Part shown: one piece after another, positions 54,859 to 64,000 of the stretch
Position numbering within the stretch: the first letter of the stretch is position 1
Layout of the letters: every line of letters begins with the position of its first letter
Source: Aspidapion aeneum
Taxonomy: Eukaryota; Arthropoda; Insecta; Coleoptera; Brentidae
Length of the DNA stretch: 64,000 nt
Direction of reading: 5' to 3'
Assembly: GCA_963576565.1 (NCBI GenBank)
Contig: OY755039.1
Span: 83,478,955-83,542,954 of the forward strand
Made by a program: the position numbers and the translations under genes
Notes under the pieces: model-generated
Database searches by the model: none
The model's input: only the letters and a program-made list of their open reading frames with translations
Told to the model about the DNA's origin: nothing

Positions 54859-57640
54859 TTAGAAAACAAAGTTGCTACTGAGATACTCCTCAAAAGAGTA
54901 GAACGCATTTTGCAAAAGGTATTTTTTTATTTTTTCAATAAACTTTCTCTCGTCAAGGTTTTTCACCTCTGTGGGAAGGATATTGAAAAATTTTATGCCA
55001 AAGTAGTCTGAACCCCTGCGAGTTCTTTCTAGGCGATGGTAGCTAGGTATCAATTTGTCTCGATTTCTCGTTGCACAAGTATGGACGTCTGCATGAGTCA
55101 GGAAAAGTTCCTGATTTTTCTTAACATAGATAAGGCAGTTAAGGATAAATACACAAGGGAAAGTCAGAATCCTCAGACTTACAAAGGTATTTCTACAGCA
55201 GTCTCGATACTTTAAACCCGACATGATTCTCACGCATCTACGCTGAAGTTTAAAAATTTGCTTAGATTTTGGTGCATGACCCCAGTTCAGAACTGCGTAG
55301 GACATACTCGAGCAGAAGTAGCCATGATAAGCTGCAAGTAGAGTTGCAGCGGAAACAGTTTTTGAGAGACTTCTTATTAAAAAAGTAATTTTTGACAGTT
55401 TGGAACTTAGGGCATCTATATGAGCCTCCCAGGTCAGACCTGGGTCAAGATGCACCCCGAGCACACAAACTGTCTCATCACTGGGTAGCTCAGATTCAGT
55501 TGTTCTCAGTGTAAAGTTCATGTTTTGAGTTTTGCTGTTATTAAGACTGAGTTTGTTAGCTAGGAACCAGTTCTGGATATTTAGTTGGCTGTTTTCTATT
55601 ATATCTTTAATTGGTTCTGATGGATGATACTGCTGGAGCGTGGTAGTATCATCAGCAAAGAGGATTAGAAGATGGTCTACAATTTCGGAAAAGTTTGGAA
55701 GATCATTTATATAAATGAGGAAAAGCAGAGGGCCAAGCACAGAGCCCTGAGGGACTCCATGCTTGATCCTCCGCCTCTCTGAACTCATGTTGTTAAAGTG
55801 AACATATTGCTCCCTTTCCTCCATGTAGGACTCAACAAAGGCAACACTGCTTGGATGAAATTTATAGTATTTTAATTTATCAAAAAGGATGTCAAATGAA
55901 ATGCAGTCAAAAGCCTTTGTCAAGTCCAAAAAGGAGGCATATGTGTCACGTTTTCCTTCGAAACCCCTTGTAACAAACTCAGTCAAACAGTTGATTGCTA
56001 GAGTTGTTGACCTTTTATTTCTGAAACCATACTGACTTTGAGTAAAGAGGTTACTGTTTTCACAGTGCTCATTAATCTGGTCTTTCATCAGTGATTCCAA
56101 AATTTTTGAGATAATAGGCAACAATGAGATGGGTCGATAGTTATTATACTGATCAGAGTTACCCTTGTTCTTAAAGATAGGCACAACTTTTGCAATTTTT
56201 AATATTTTAGGAAAATAACTACTTCGGATGCACAGGTTGAATAGATCTGTCAGGGGCCTAGTTAAAATATTTTTGAGGATTTTTACTATTTTAGTGTTTA
56301 TTTCAAAGTGATCTTTACTATTGCTGTTTTTTAAGTTTGAGATTTTGTTCAACACCATTGGAGCAGTAACCTCCCTGAATTTAAAGACCTCACCTGTAAA
56401 ATTGGATGTTAAATAATCCTTGTATGATTTTTGAGTGTTTGGCAAACCTTTTATGACCTCCTCAGCAACGTTGACAAAGAAGTTATTAAAGCCATGTGCA
56501 TTCAAGCTTTGGGACTCTTGAGCTGACACTTGGTTTTTTTGAGATCGTATTATGCTCCACATATCTTGTGATTTGTTTGTTGAGCTATTTATATAGTTGT
56601 CATGAGCAGTTTTTTTTGCCTTGGATAATTCTAACCTGTACAAACTTCGGTAGGTATTTACCATTTGTCGGGGTACTGAAACAGAATTTTGTTTATTTAA
56701 AAGGCTCAGTGTTTGGAGTCTTTCTCTCATATCCCTCAGGTCATCATTGAACCACTTTACCACAGGTTTTTTTTCATTTTTGCTTATCATTTTTGATTTT
56801 TTTGGCAAACATCTGTCCATTGCGTCTGTAATAGTGCTAAAAAAAATGCAAAATTTAGTTTCAATATGCTCTTGTGTGTTTACAATTGCTTGCCAGTCAA
56901 AACATTTAAGTTCACTGTACAGATTTGCTAAACCTTCATCAGTGATTGGTCTAAAGTTAACTCTGGTTTTGTGACTTTTTTTTGTATTAAAGGGTGTGGT
57001 AAAAAGAATTCCCGAGTGGTCTGAGAGACCCTCCAAACAGTACTTTGAGAGCTCAAGGTTTTCTTTATTAAAATTTACAAAGATATTGTCAAGGCAAGCC
57101 TCTGCCCGAGTAGTAAAGTGCACACTCTTGTAAAGATCAAAAGAGTTCAAGAAAAAGTTGAGATATTTGACCTCTTTGTTAACAGGATTTTCAAAATGTA
57201 CATTGAAGTCGCCAGCAATAATTGTGTTGACACAGAGATTAACTCTGCTTAAGACCCGGGAAAGTGTCTCAAAGTAAATGTCAAGGTCTCCATCGGGTGA
57301 TCTGTAAATGGTGAGTATTTGTGTATTTATGGCTTTGATATAGATGCCAGTGACCTCACAGTGTACCTCAACAGAATACTTCGAGACATCTAGATCCTCG
57401 CAGGTCAAGTTTTCTTTGAGATAAATACCGACTCCCCCTCGTATTTTCTTTGACCTAGAGAAATCTGAGACAGTGTTGAAACCTTGTATTTTGATTTGAG
57501 AAAATTCATTGAAATGAAGCCAGTCCACAAAAACAGTCTGCGTCTGACTCTCTGAGAACCATCTCAATATCAGATATTTTGTCACGTATACCTTGAAAGT
57601 TGGCATAAAAAATTTTAAAGTTTTTATTAGTTAGACATTT
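54859..57640 (-). pseudogene. ORF2 endonuclease/reverse transcriptase of the CR1/Jockey-group element
   Basis: The 915-codon frame ending at 54859 contains APE endonuclease motifs AGDFN (131-135) and SDHSGI (195-200) and RT motifs NNYRPISLLPIISKILE (488-504), YGFRNKRST, LDLTKAFDCIS, HGVPQGSVLGPLLF (616-629) and FADD (650-653), then a C-terminus with CVRIMSGL and FFNILPTEVKNL. Its first 30 codons are out of frame: the real N-terminus, NKNFKIFYANFQGIRDKI with the catalytic asparagine, is in another frame and joins near the T5 run at about 57545. That frame is open back through the ORF1 stop. A single indel therefore disables an otherwise intact enzyme, unless it is a sequencing error. Confidence 0.9.
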
Positions 57641-57642
57641 AT

Positions 57643-58779
57643 TTACACCCTGACTATGCTTCTTTGCCTTTCTTGGTAAGGCTGTTTCTTCAGGCGTTGG
57701 ATATTCAGAAAATGGTTTACTGTTACTCCATTTGGCCAGAGGTTTGGATCTAAGAATGCCTCTTTTAAGCCTTTGGGGACTCCAAGTTTAAAAGAACTGG
57801 CTTGCCACCGTAGCGTTTGCATCTTTTGACAAATAATTGTTTGCTTGTCAAATTTGGCTTTTTCAAGATAGCTGAGAACATCCTTTTCCTCAGTTTTTAT
57901 TCCCAGTCCCGTTACAAAGAGCCAATGGTACCTCTGAGCTATTTCCAGGTCACTGTTGTTGTTGGACCCTTTAATAGGCGTGGGTCTGTGCGAGGACACT
58001 CGTCTCGGAAGTGTAGCATTAGGTTGAGATTTTTCCTCTATATTGCCCCCTTGTATTGACTTAGGACGCATTCGCCCTCTTTTGTATGAGACTTCGCTCC
58101 ATTTGAAAACATCATTGTTTACATTAGAAATTTCTTTATTTATTTCCGCGTTTGAGGTTAGTGTACCGTGCGGGGTTCGTTCCAAAATGGGTGCAGTGCT
58201 CGGTGCAGAGTGTACCTTTGGTTGTTCTGGTCCGTTCTGCTCGGTGTCGGACTTGTTCTGTTCAGTGCCTAGGCACGGGTTCGTGGCACTCGAACTTGCC
58301 TTTTGTTTTGACTTGTCCATCTGTTGTGACAAATCAGCTGCGCACAATGTTGTCACGTTGCCTCTTGAGTTTTCTTGAAGAGACGATAGATTTTTCACTT
58401 TTTCTTCTAATAACAACACTGTTTTCTGCAGGATGAGCTCTTTGTCTTTTAGTTCATCTATAAGAATGTCTTTGGTCTTTAAAAGTTCATCAAGAACTTG
58501 TTTGTTTATGGATACGGACTCCGAAGTAGTCAGCTGTTCAAGGTTGACCTTGGGGTCACCTTCCACGATGGGTAGGTAGGAACAACAGTTTACCTCACTT
58601 TTTCGTCCTCCCAAGACCATAAGGCCTTTTACCTTTAGCGTACAGGAGGGATGATACGCCGCTTCGCACATAACACACGTAACTAGTGTTTTTTCGATTG
58701 TTTTTTTGCAGCTTTTGCAGATTTTAACGACCGCGTCTACTTTTTGTATGTCGCCGGCCATTGTTGCCAGTCTTCTCAT
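57643..58779 (-). CDS. ORF1 of the CR1/Jockey-group element, PHD-like finger protein
   Basis: The frame of 378 codons probably starts at MAGDIQKV (58761) rather than the more upstream MRRLAT. Residues 18-75 form a zinc-binding module CKSC ... CVMCEAAYHPSC, a PHD-like finger found in ORF1 of CR1/L2-group elements. A coiled-coil region follows (LDELLKTKDILIDELKDKEL), then a low-complexity linker, and the C-terminal third WLFVTGLGIKTEEKDVLSYL with WPNGVTVNHFLN, the conserved ORF1 C-terminal domain of this group. It has no internal stops. The likely role is RNA binding and assembly of the element's ribonucleoprotein. Confidence 0.85.
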   Translation of the reverse strand: MRRLATMAGDIQKVDAVVKICKSCKKTIEKTLVTCVMCEAAYHPSCTLKVKGLMVLGGRKSEVNCCSYLPIVEGDPKVNLEQLTTSESVSINKQVLDELLKTKDILIDELKDKELILQKTVLLLEEKVKNLSSLQENSRGNVTTLCAADLSQQMDKSKQKASSSATNPCLGTEQNKSDTEQNGPEQPKVHSAPSTAPILERTPHGTLTSNAEINKEISNVNNDVFKWSEVSYKRGRMRPKSIQGGNIEEKSQPNATLPRRVSSHRPTPIKGSNNNSDLEIAQRYHWLFVTGLGIKTEEKDVLSYLEKAKFDKQTIICQKMQTLRWQASSFKLGVPKGLKEAFLDPNLWPNGVTVNHFLNIQRLKKQPYQERQRSIVRV

Positions 58780-58790
58780 TACCCAACTAG

Positions 58791-60480
58791 TAAGAACATT
58801 TCATTTTGAAATATGTCTTAAAGATCTTGACTTTACTTTTATTGCAATACTTTTTACCGAATATCATTTTCGCGTACTTGGCTTTTTTTACATGAAATTT
58901 TTTGTGATTATAAGAATTTGTTGAGGTATTTAAGATTATTTGATTGTTATTTAATATAAAAGATGTTTTAGAAAACACTTCTCCATCAGAGGAATTACTT
59001 TTAAATGATTTAGATGGATGGATGGAATAAAATTTTAATGTACTGTGATAAAAGTATGATGTATCTTTCTCTAAGTAACTTTCGAATGCCGATGAAGTTA
59101 TTGATTAAATAGAGAAATCCGGCAAATAAAAATCCTGGCTAGCGTCCAAGAAAGCTTGTTTGTAACATATCAGCTTTTGCTGGCTGGGTTATTGAAGGCT
59201 AGTCAAAGCTTAATCTTTAAAAGATTTTGCTTTAATCGCTCTAAAAACTTGAGCTCAAGGTTTGAGATAAAAAAATTGTTTACTGAAACTCATCAACAAA
59301 GTCCGTAGTGAAAAATTTCAACTTCAATCATCATCATCAAACAGTTCAACTTTCAAAATTATTGAATTATAATCAAAATCATCAAGTTGTCTAGAATACG
59401 TAGTTAAAAATAAACTACTAATTTAGCTATTTTTAGATATAAGTAAGGTACCTGCGTTTGATATGCCCACTCTGAGAAAAACCCCAAATTTAGATACATT
59501 TTCTTTAGTTTATAACTTCCGAAATCATACTAAAATTTAATTATCTGGCCCTACTCAATAAAATTTCTTATTTTTAGCTGTTTTGATTTTATAGCAAATG
59601 GGGCATATTTACTACCGGTTCGCTAATATGCCCATATGTTGATTATATGCCAATGCCCATATTACATTGAAAGTGAATTTTATTTAACTTAAAAACGTAA
59701 AAACAAAATATGTTTTTTTACTAAAAGTAGAACACCAAGTTAACAGACGAAAAAAAAATTGAAAATGTCTAAATACTAACATAAATTTGCAAAGATAGAC
59801 ACAACATAATAAAAATCGTTTAAGGTTAAAATTACATAACTAAAGTAGAAATTATTTTTCAAATTTTCGGTTAAGCCGTCAAGGGCGGTAAAGGCACTTT
59901 CCGCATGAGTTGGGTACAATATTTCGCGTATGAGTACCTTTTTTGTTCAAAAAATTGAATGTAATTTATAAATAAATATGTCAAATTAGATGGAATATAA
60001 ATGTAAACAAATATTGAAACTATCTTGTTGACGCGTTGCGAAGGTTTCTAATTAATGCGCGTGCGGTAAAGTATCTTTACCGCACAGTGTGCGGTAAAGT
60101 AGTAAATACTTTACGTCACGCGAGTGGGTAATAGTTATTTACCTAACAAATGCGGAAAGTATTACTTTACCGCACGCGACGGCAGTTGGCCAAACGACGC
60201 GGAGCGGAGTTCGGTAAAGCCGTCAAGGGCGGCACGGTGTGCGGTAAAGTAATTACTTTACCGCACGCGAGTAGGTAAATTAATTAACGGGCTCAGTCCA
60301 CTTCTTAGACATTTACAGCCCGAAAATTAATTTATTTAGTCCATGACCAAACCTCAAAAAATTATTTTCAAATTTAATATCGAGTAAATGTTTCTTTACT
60401 ATTCTTTGTTGGGAAAATTTATGGATTACTAGCTTGTATGGGTACCTATAGCCTAAGACAGTAATTTTCATACAAAACAT
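58791..60480. other. No gene seen; inverted GCGGTAAAGTA motifs
   Basis: At 60050-60290 the string gcggtaaagta recurs several times in both orientations with tttaccgcac and ccgtcaagggcgg (also at 59876), suggesting a decayed palindromic mobile element, not delimited. Confidence 0.5.
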
Positions 60481-60496
60481 TTCTTATGTACAATAC

Positions 60497-61105
60497 ATGA
60501 ACCACCTAAGATATGCTGACGATTTCGTCTTAATAACAAATAAGAAAGAAGAACTGATAAAAATGCTAGAAGAAATATATACAACAGCTAAAAATATAGG
60601 CTTGAGTACGAACTACACTAAAACTAAAATCATAAAGAACACAGATGAACATATCATGATCAGAATAAACCAAGAAAAAATAAAACAAGTAGATGAATAT
60701 ATAGGTATATCTGGGACAAATTGTTAAACTAAACAAAGAAAAGCAAACGGCGGGAATCAAGAGACGAGTAAGATTGGCATAGGCAGCACTCGGTAATTGG
60801 TATAACCAATGTATCCTTCGTTTACTCACATATGGATCCCAGACCTCGACACTTACAAAATAAAGTATGAATAAGGCAACAAAATGTTACAGGAAGACGA
60901 TCGATGGAACAAATTTATTGTAAACTAAAGGCCTTGAAAAAATAAAAGAAGTAGGAGAAGACCCCAAATGAGATGGGCGGATGATTTATAGAAACAGGCG
61001 GGGACTAGATGGACTAACACGGCGACAGACAGAGAAGAGTAGAAGATATTGGGAGAGGCCTTGGGAAAGGCCTATGTCCAAAGATAGATGGACGAAGACT
61101 AAATA
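60497..61105 (+). pseudogene. RTE-like reverse transcriptase C-terminal fragment
   Basis: The first frame reads MNHLRYADDFVLITNKKEEL, with the RT catalytic YADD box, then KNIGLSTNYTKTKI and VDEYIGISG. Later frames give IKRRVRLA, ALGNWYNQCILRLLTYGSQT and, near the end, RWADD-like and EALGKAYVQR, the C-terminus of RTE-type proteins (DR-W, LGEA-GKAYVQ). Several frameshifts and stops. The 3' end is a short ATAG tandem tail (61090-61125). Confidence 0.7.
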
Positions 61106-61130
61106 GATAAATAGATAGATAGTGTAACGA

Positions 61131-61850
61131 AGCTACTATATTTTTGCATAATTTTGTTCGTTACAATTAGTTCAGGCAGGAGAATTTTACTCTCATCTAA
61201 AAATGTAAAAAAAATATTGTTTCTTTTCTTACTTATCTAGGTTCATTATTATTCAACAGGAATGTGATCGCAATTTCTTGTACTTTGGAATGTGTAAATG
61301 GGGGATATTAAAGAATGTCATGTGGTCCTGGTGGGAATGGAATGTGCCTCGACATTCGTTAAATTTTTAAACTCCCTCCACAAGATCAATTGTGGAATGT
61401 GATCGGAATTTCCGGAATTTTATGATGAGGATCAAAATGCAAACTCAACCGGTGCGAAAACGAACATGCCTGTTTTCCATTCCTGCATTCCACAGTTGTG
61501 TTTTTATACACAGCATTCTTTCGAAATACCTTCGCATACTAAAAATCGATTTTGATTGGGAGTAAGTATACATTCCAAGCATTTTTCGGATCTTTAATAT
61601 AAAAACTAAATTCATGCCTTAAAAGGCCTCTTCTCTTTTGCTTTTTCGCCGATCTCGTGAGCCGAAAGATTATTTTTTTTTTTTAAAGATATTTTTTTTA
61701 CCGGATTTTCTCAGTGTGTGAATTTATCACTACAGGTAAGTCAAAGTAAACAAAACAAAAAACATGTTATTATAATTTTTAAAACTTATTGCTCTAATGC
61801 CTTTATTAAATCTGTGTAAAAGATATGCAAATATTTAATGGGACAGTACC
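61131..61850. other. No gene seen
   Basis: No domain; flank of the satellite array. Confidence 0.5.
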
Positions 61851-63550
61851 CAGTTTGATTTGTTTGTTGTCAGTTTTGGGCTTATAAAAAAGGCCATCTT
61901 GACGGGTAACAAACAAGATCAGACGTAACCGTGAAATATGTCTCGTGGGTATTGTTGGAATCGGGTGATTTATAACAGTAAAATATTTAGACCGTAGGTT
62001 GGGTTAGTTGTCTCCCTTTTTGGATTTCACAAGATCATCTTAATGGTTGACAACTAAAACAACTGATCCGCCGTTTCCTCTTCTATGTTTTGCTGTGTAG
62101 ATCAAGTGATTTATAACAATATTTAAAGTGACAGTAGTTTGATTTGTTTGTTGTCAGTTTTGGGCTTATAAAAAAGCCATCTTGACGGGTAACAAACAAG
62201 ATCAGACGTAACCGTGAAATATGTTTCGTGGGTATTGTTGGAATCGGGTGATTTATAACAGTAAAATATTTAGACCGTAGGTTGGGTTAGTTGTCTCCCC
62301 TTTTTGGATTTCACAAGATCATCTTAATGGTTGACAACTAAAACAACTGATCCGCCGTTTCTTCTTCTATGTTTTGCTGTGTAAATCGGGTGATTTATGA
62401 CAATATTTAGAGTGACAGTAGTTTGATTTGTTTGTTGTCAGTTTTGGACTTATAAAAAAGCCATCTTGACGGGTAACAAACAAGATCAGACGTAACCGTG
62501 AAATATGTCTCGTGGGTATTGTTGGAATCGGGTGATTTATAACAGTAAAATATTTAGACCGTAGGTTGGGTTAGTTGTCTCCCTTTTTGGATTTCACAAG
62601 ATCATCTTAATGGTTGACAACTAAAACAACTGATCCGCCGTTTCCTCTTCTATGTTTTGCTGTGTAGATCAAGTGATTTATAACAATATTTAAAGTGACA
62701 GTAGTTTAATTTGTTTGTTGTCAGTTTTGGGCTTATAAAAAAGCCATCTTGACGGGTAACAAACAAGATCAGACGTAACCGTGAAATATGTCTCGTGGGT
62801 ATTGTTGGGATCGGCTGATTTATAACAGTAAAATATTTAGACCGTAGGTTGGGTTAGTTGTCTCCCCTTTTTGGATTTCACAAGATCATCTTAATGGTTG
62901 ACAACTAAAACAACTGATCCGCCGTTCCCTCTTCTATGTTTTGCTGTGTAAATCAGGTGATTTATAACAATATTTAAAGTGACAGTAGTTTGATTTGTTT
63001 GTTGTCAGTTTTGGACTTATAAAAAAAGCCATCTTGACGGGTAACAAACAAGATCAGACGTAACCGTTAAATATGTCTCGTGGGTATTGTTGGAATCGGG
63101 TGATTTATAACAGTAAAATATTTAGACCGTAGGTTGGGTTAGTTGTCTCCCTTTTTGGATTTCACAAGATCATCTTAATAGTTGACAACTAAAACAACTG
63201 ATCCTCCGTTTCTTCTTCTAGGTTTTGCTGTGTAAATCAGGTGATTTATAACAATATTTAAAGTGCCAGTAGTTTGATTTGTTTGTTGTCAGTTTTGGAC
63301 TTATAAAAAAGCCATCTTGACGGGTAACAAACAAGATCAGACGTAACCGTTAAATATGTCTCGTGGGTATTGTTGGAATCGGGTGATTTATAACAGTAAA
63401 ATATTTAGACCGTAGGTTGGGTTAGTTGTCTCCCTTTTTGGATTTCACAAGATCATCTTAATAGTTGACAACTAAAACAACTGATCCTCCGTTTCTTCTT
63501 CTAAGTTTTGCTGTGTAAATCAAATGATTTATAACAATATTTAATATGGT
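61851..63550. repeat. 284-bp tandem satellite, six copies
   Basis: The marker TGTTTGTTGTCAGTTTT occurs at 61861, 62145, 62429, 62712, 62996 and 63280, a spacing of 283-284 bp. Units are a few percent divergent. Each unit contains a potential hairpin (ttgtttgtt facing aacaaacaa) and an internal near-repeat of tgatttataaca. A strongly diverged seventh unit begins at about 63555. Confidence 0.95.
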
Positions 63551-64000
63551 CGTGGTTTAATCCGTTTGTTTTTTAAATTTTGTAACCTGAATATAACTTA
63601 ACGGCTAACAAACAAAATCACTCGATCCTTGTGTGTCTTATTGGGTATTATTGGAATCGGGTGATGTGTGCTTTGACCTAGCCGTCTTGATTTATATTCC
63701 TGTTGAGCAATAAAGTGGCTCTGTTAAAGGGTAAAGGGCTGGAGCAATAAGTTAATCTTAAAACACTGAGTCGTTTTCTTCTAACCAATTGAATGTTAGC
63801 TGGCTTAAGGTTATTTTTGGAGCTATCCGTAAACCTAGTTGCTTGATTTAACTTTCGGTTATCTGGTTTTGAAAATGTCTAATTTTCTTCCGCTTTTATC
63901 CTGCCTGTGCTAAACTAAATTAATTGTTTATTATTTTTAAGAAATTGTTTATCTTTATTTTCTAGTTACTATTTTGGTACAAAATGTTTGCTAGTTTTTG
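63551..64000. other. Diverged satellite edge and AT-rich DNA, no gene seen
   Basis: 63555-63670 keeps scattered satellite motifs (aacaaacaaaatcac, ttggaatcgggtga); the rest is unassigned. Confidence 0.55.

Larger units (their letters stand above)
54447..58790 (-). mobile_element. Near-complete CR1/Jockey-group non-LTR retrotransposon
   Basis: Minus-strand order: ORF1 with a PHD-like finger (57643-58779), ORF2 endonuclease/RT (54859-57640), 3' UTR with AATAAAG and a tail of about five AAACT/TAAAC units (54447-54474). Length about 4.3 kb. ORF1 and most of ORF2 are intact; one frameshift near the ORF2 N-terminus is the only obvious lesion. The 5' UTR boundary is not determined. Confidence 0.9.

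Noticed and set aside
58043..58436. Plus-strand frames of 94-111 codons
   Set aside because: They are antisense shadows of the ORF1 protein on the minus strand.

Overview
The window is AT-rich, intron-era eukaryotic DNA with no bacterial gene organisation. Its content points to an insect or other arthropod genome: two BEL/Pao LTR retrotransposons (a metazoan-restricted group), several APE-type non-LTR retrotransposons, hAT and pogo/Tigger DNA transposon relics, Helitron-like elements carrying GACA microsatellites, foldback elements and satellite DNA. I cannot name the species. No complete host gene is recognisable; a few short exon candidates with good splice sites lie on the minus strand in the first 4.5 kb, and one signal-peptide-like ORF lies near 28.9 kb.

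Layout. 0-8.4 kb: minus-strand exon candidates, hAT-type MITEs (1750-1931, 7880-8352), a 3.7-kb foldback-like element FB-A (2836-6547) whose inverted ends are arrays of a 15-bp repeat, and a pogo/Tigger C-terminal fragment (7280-7630). 8.8-16.2 kb: a complete BEL/Pao element, 8800-16159, with two 803-bp LTRs, a 5-bp TTATT duplication and a broken gag-pol. 16.3-22.6 kb: a hammerhead-like motif, a hAT MITE (17294-18140), two inverted hAT copies (18183-19380 and 21428-22587), and a solo or terminal LTR (20654-21208). 23.7-28.1 kb: an RTE-like reverse transcriptase fragment and Helitron-like copy HLE-1 (27402-28141). 30.1-35.2 kb: a mariner-type MITE abutting the tail of a minus-strand non-LTR element whose ORF2 endonuclease is split by Helitron-like copy HLE-2 (33636-34470). 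38.8-44 kb: a second, internally deleted BEL element, then a Jockey-like ORF1 with three zinc knuckles and a stub of its ORF2. 44.8-46.5 kb: a TIR DNA transposon. 47.5-53.3 kb: foldback elements FB-B (47569-48869) and FB-C (51263-53223), each with a perfect 9-bp target duplication, flanking a truncated non-LTR end and HLE-3. 54.4-58.8 kb: a near-complete minus-strand CR1/Jockey-type element with PHD-like ORF1 and EN-RT ORF2. 60.5-61.1 kb: another RTE-like fragment. 61.85-63.55 kb: a 284-bp tandem satellite.

The genes do not form a pathway: this is a nested graveyard of mobile elements. The most unusual signal is the presence of three unrelated palindromic elements whose inverted ends are built from tandem repeats; two of them (FB-B and FB-C) have exact 9-bp target-site duplications, the size made by Foldback and Mutator-type elements, and the third is flanked by matching T9 runs.
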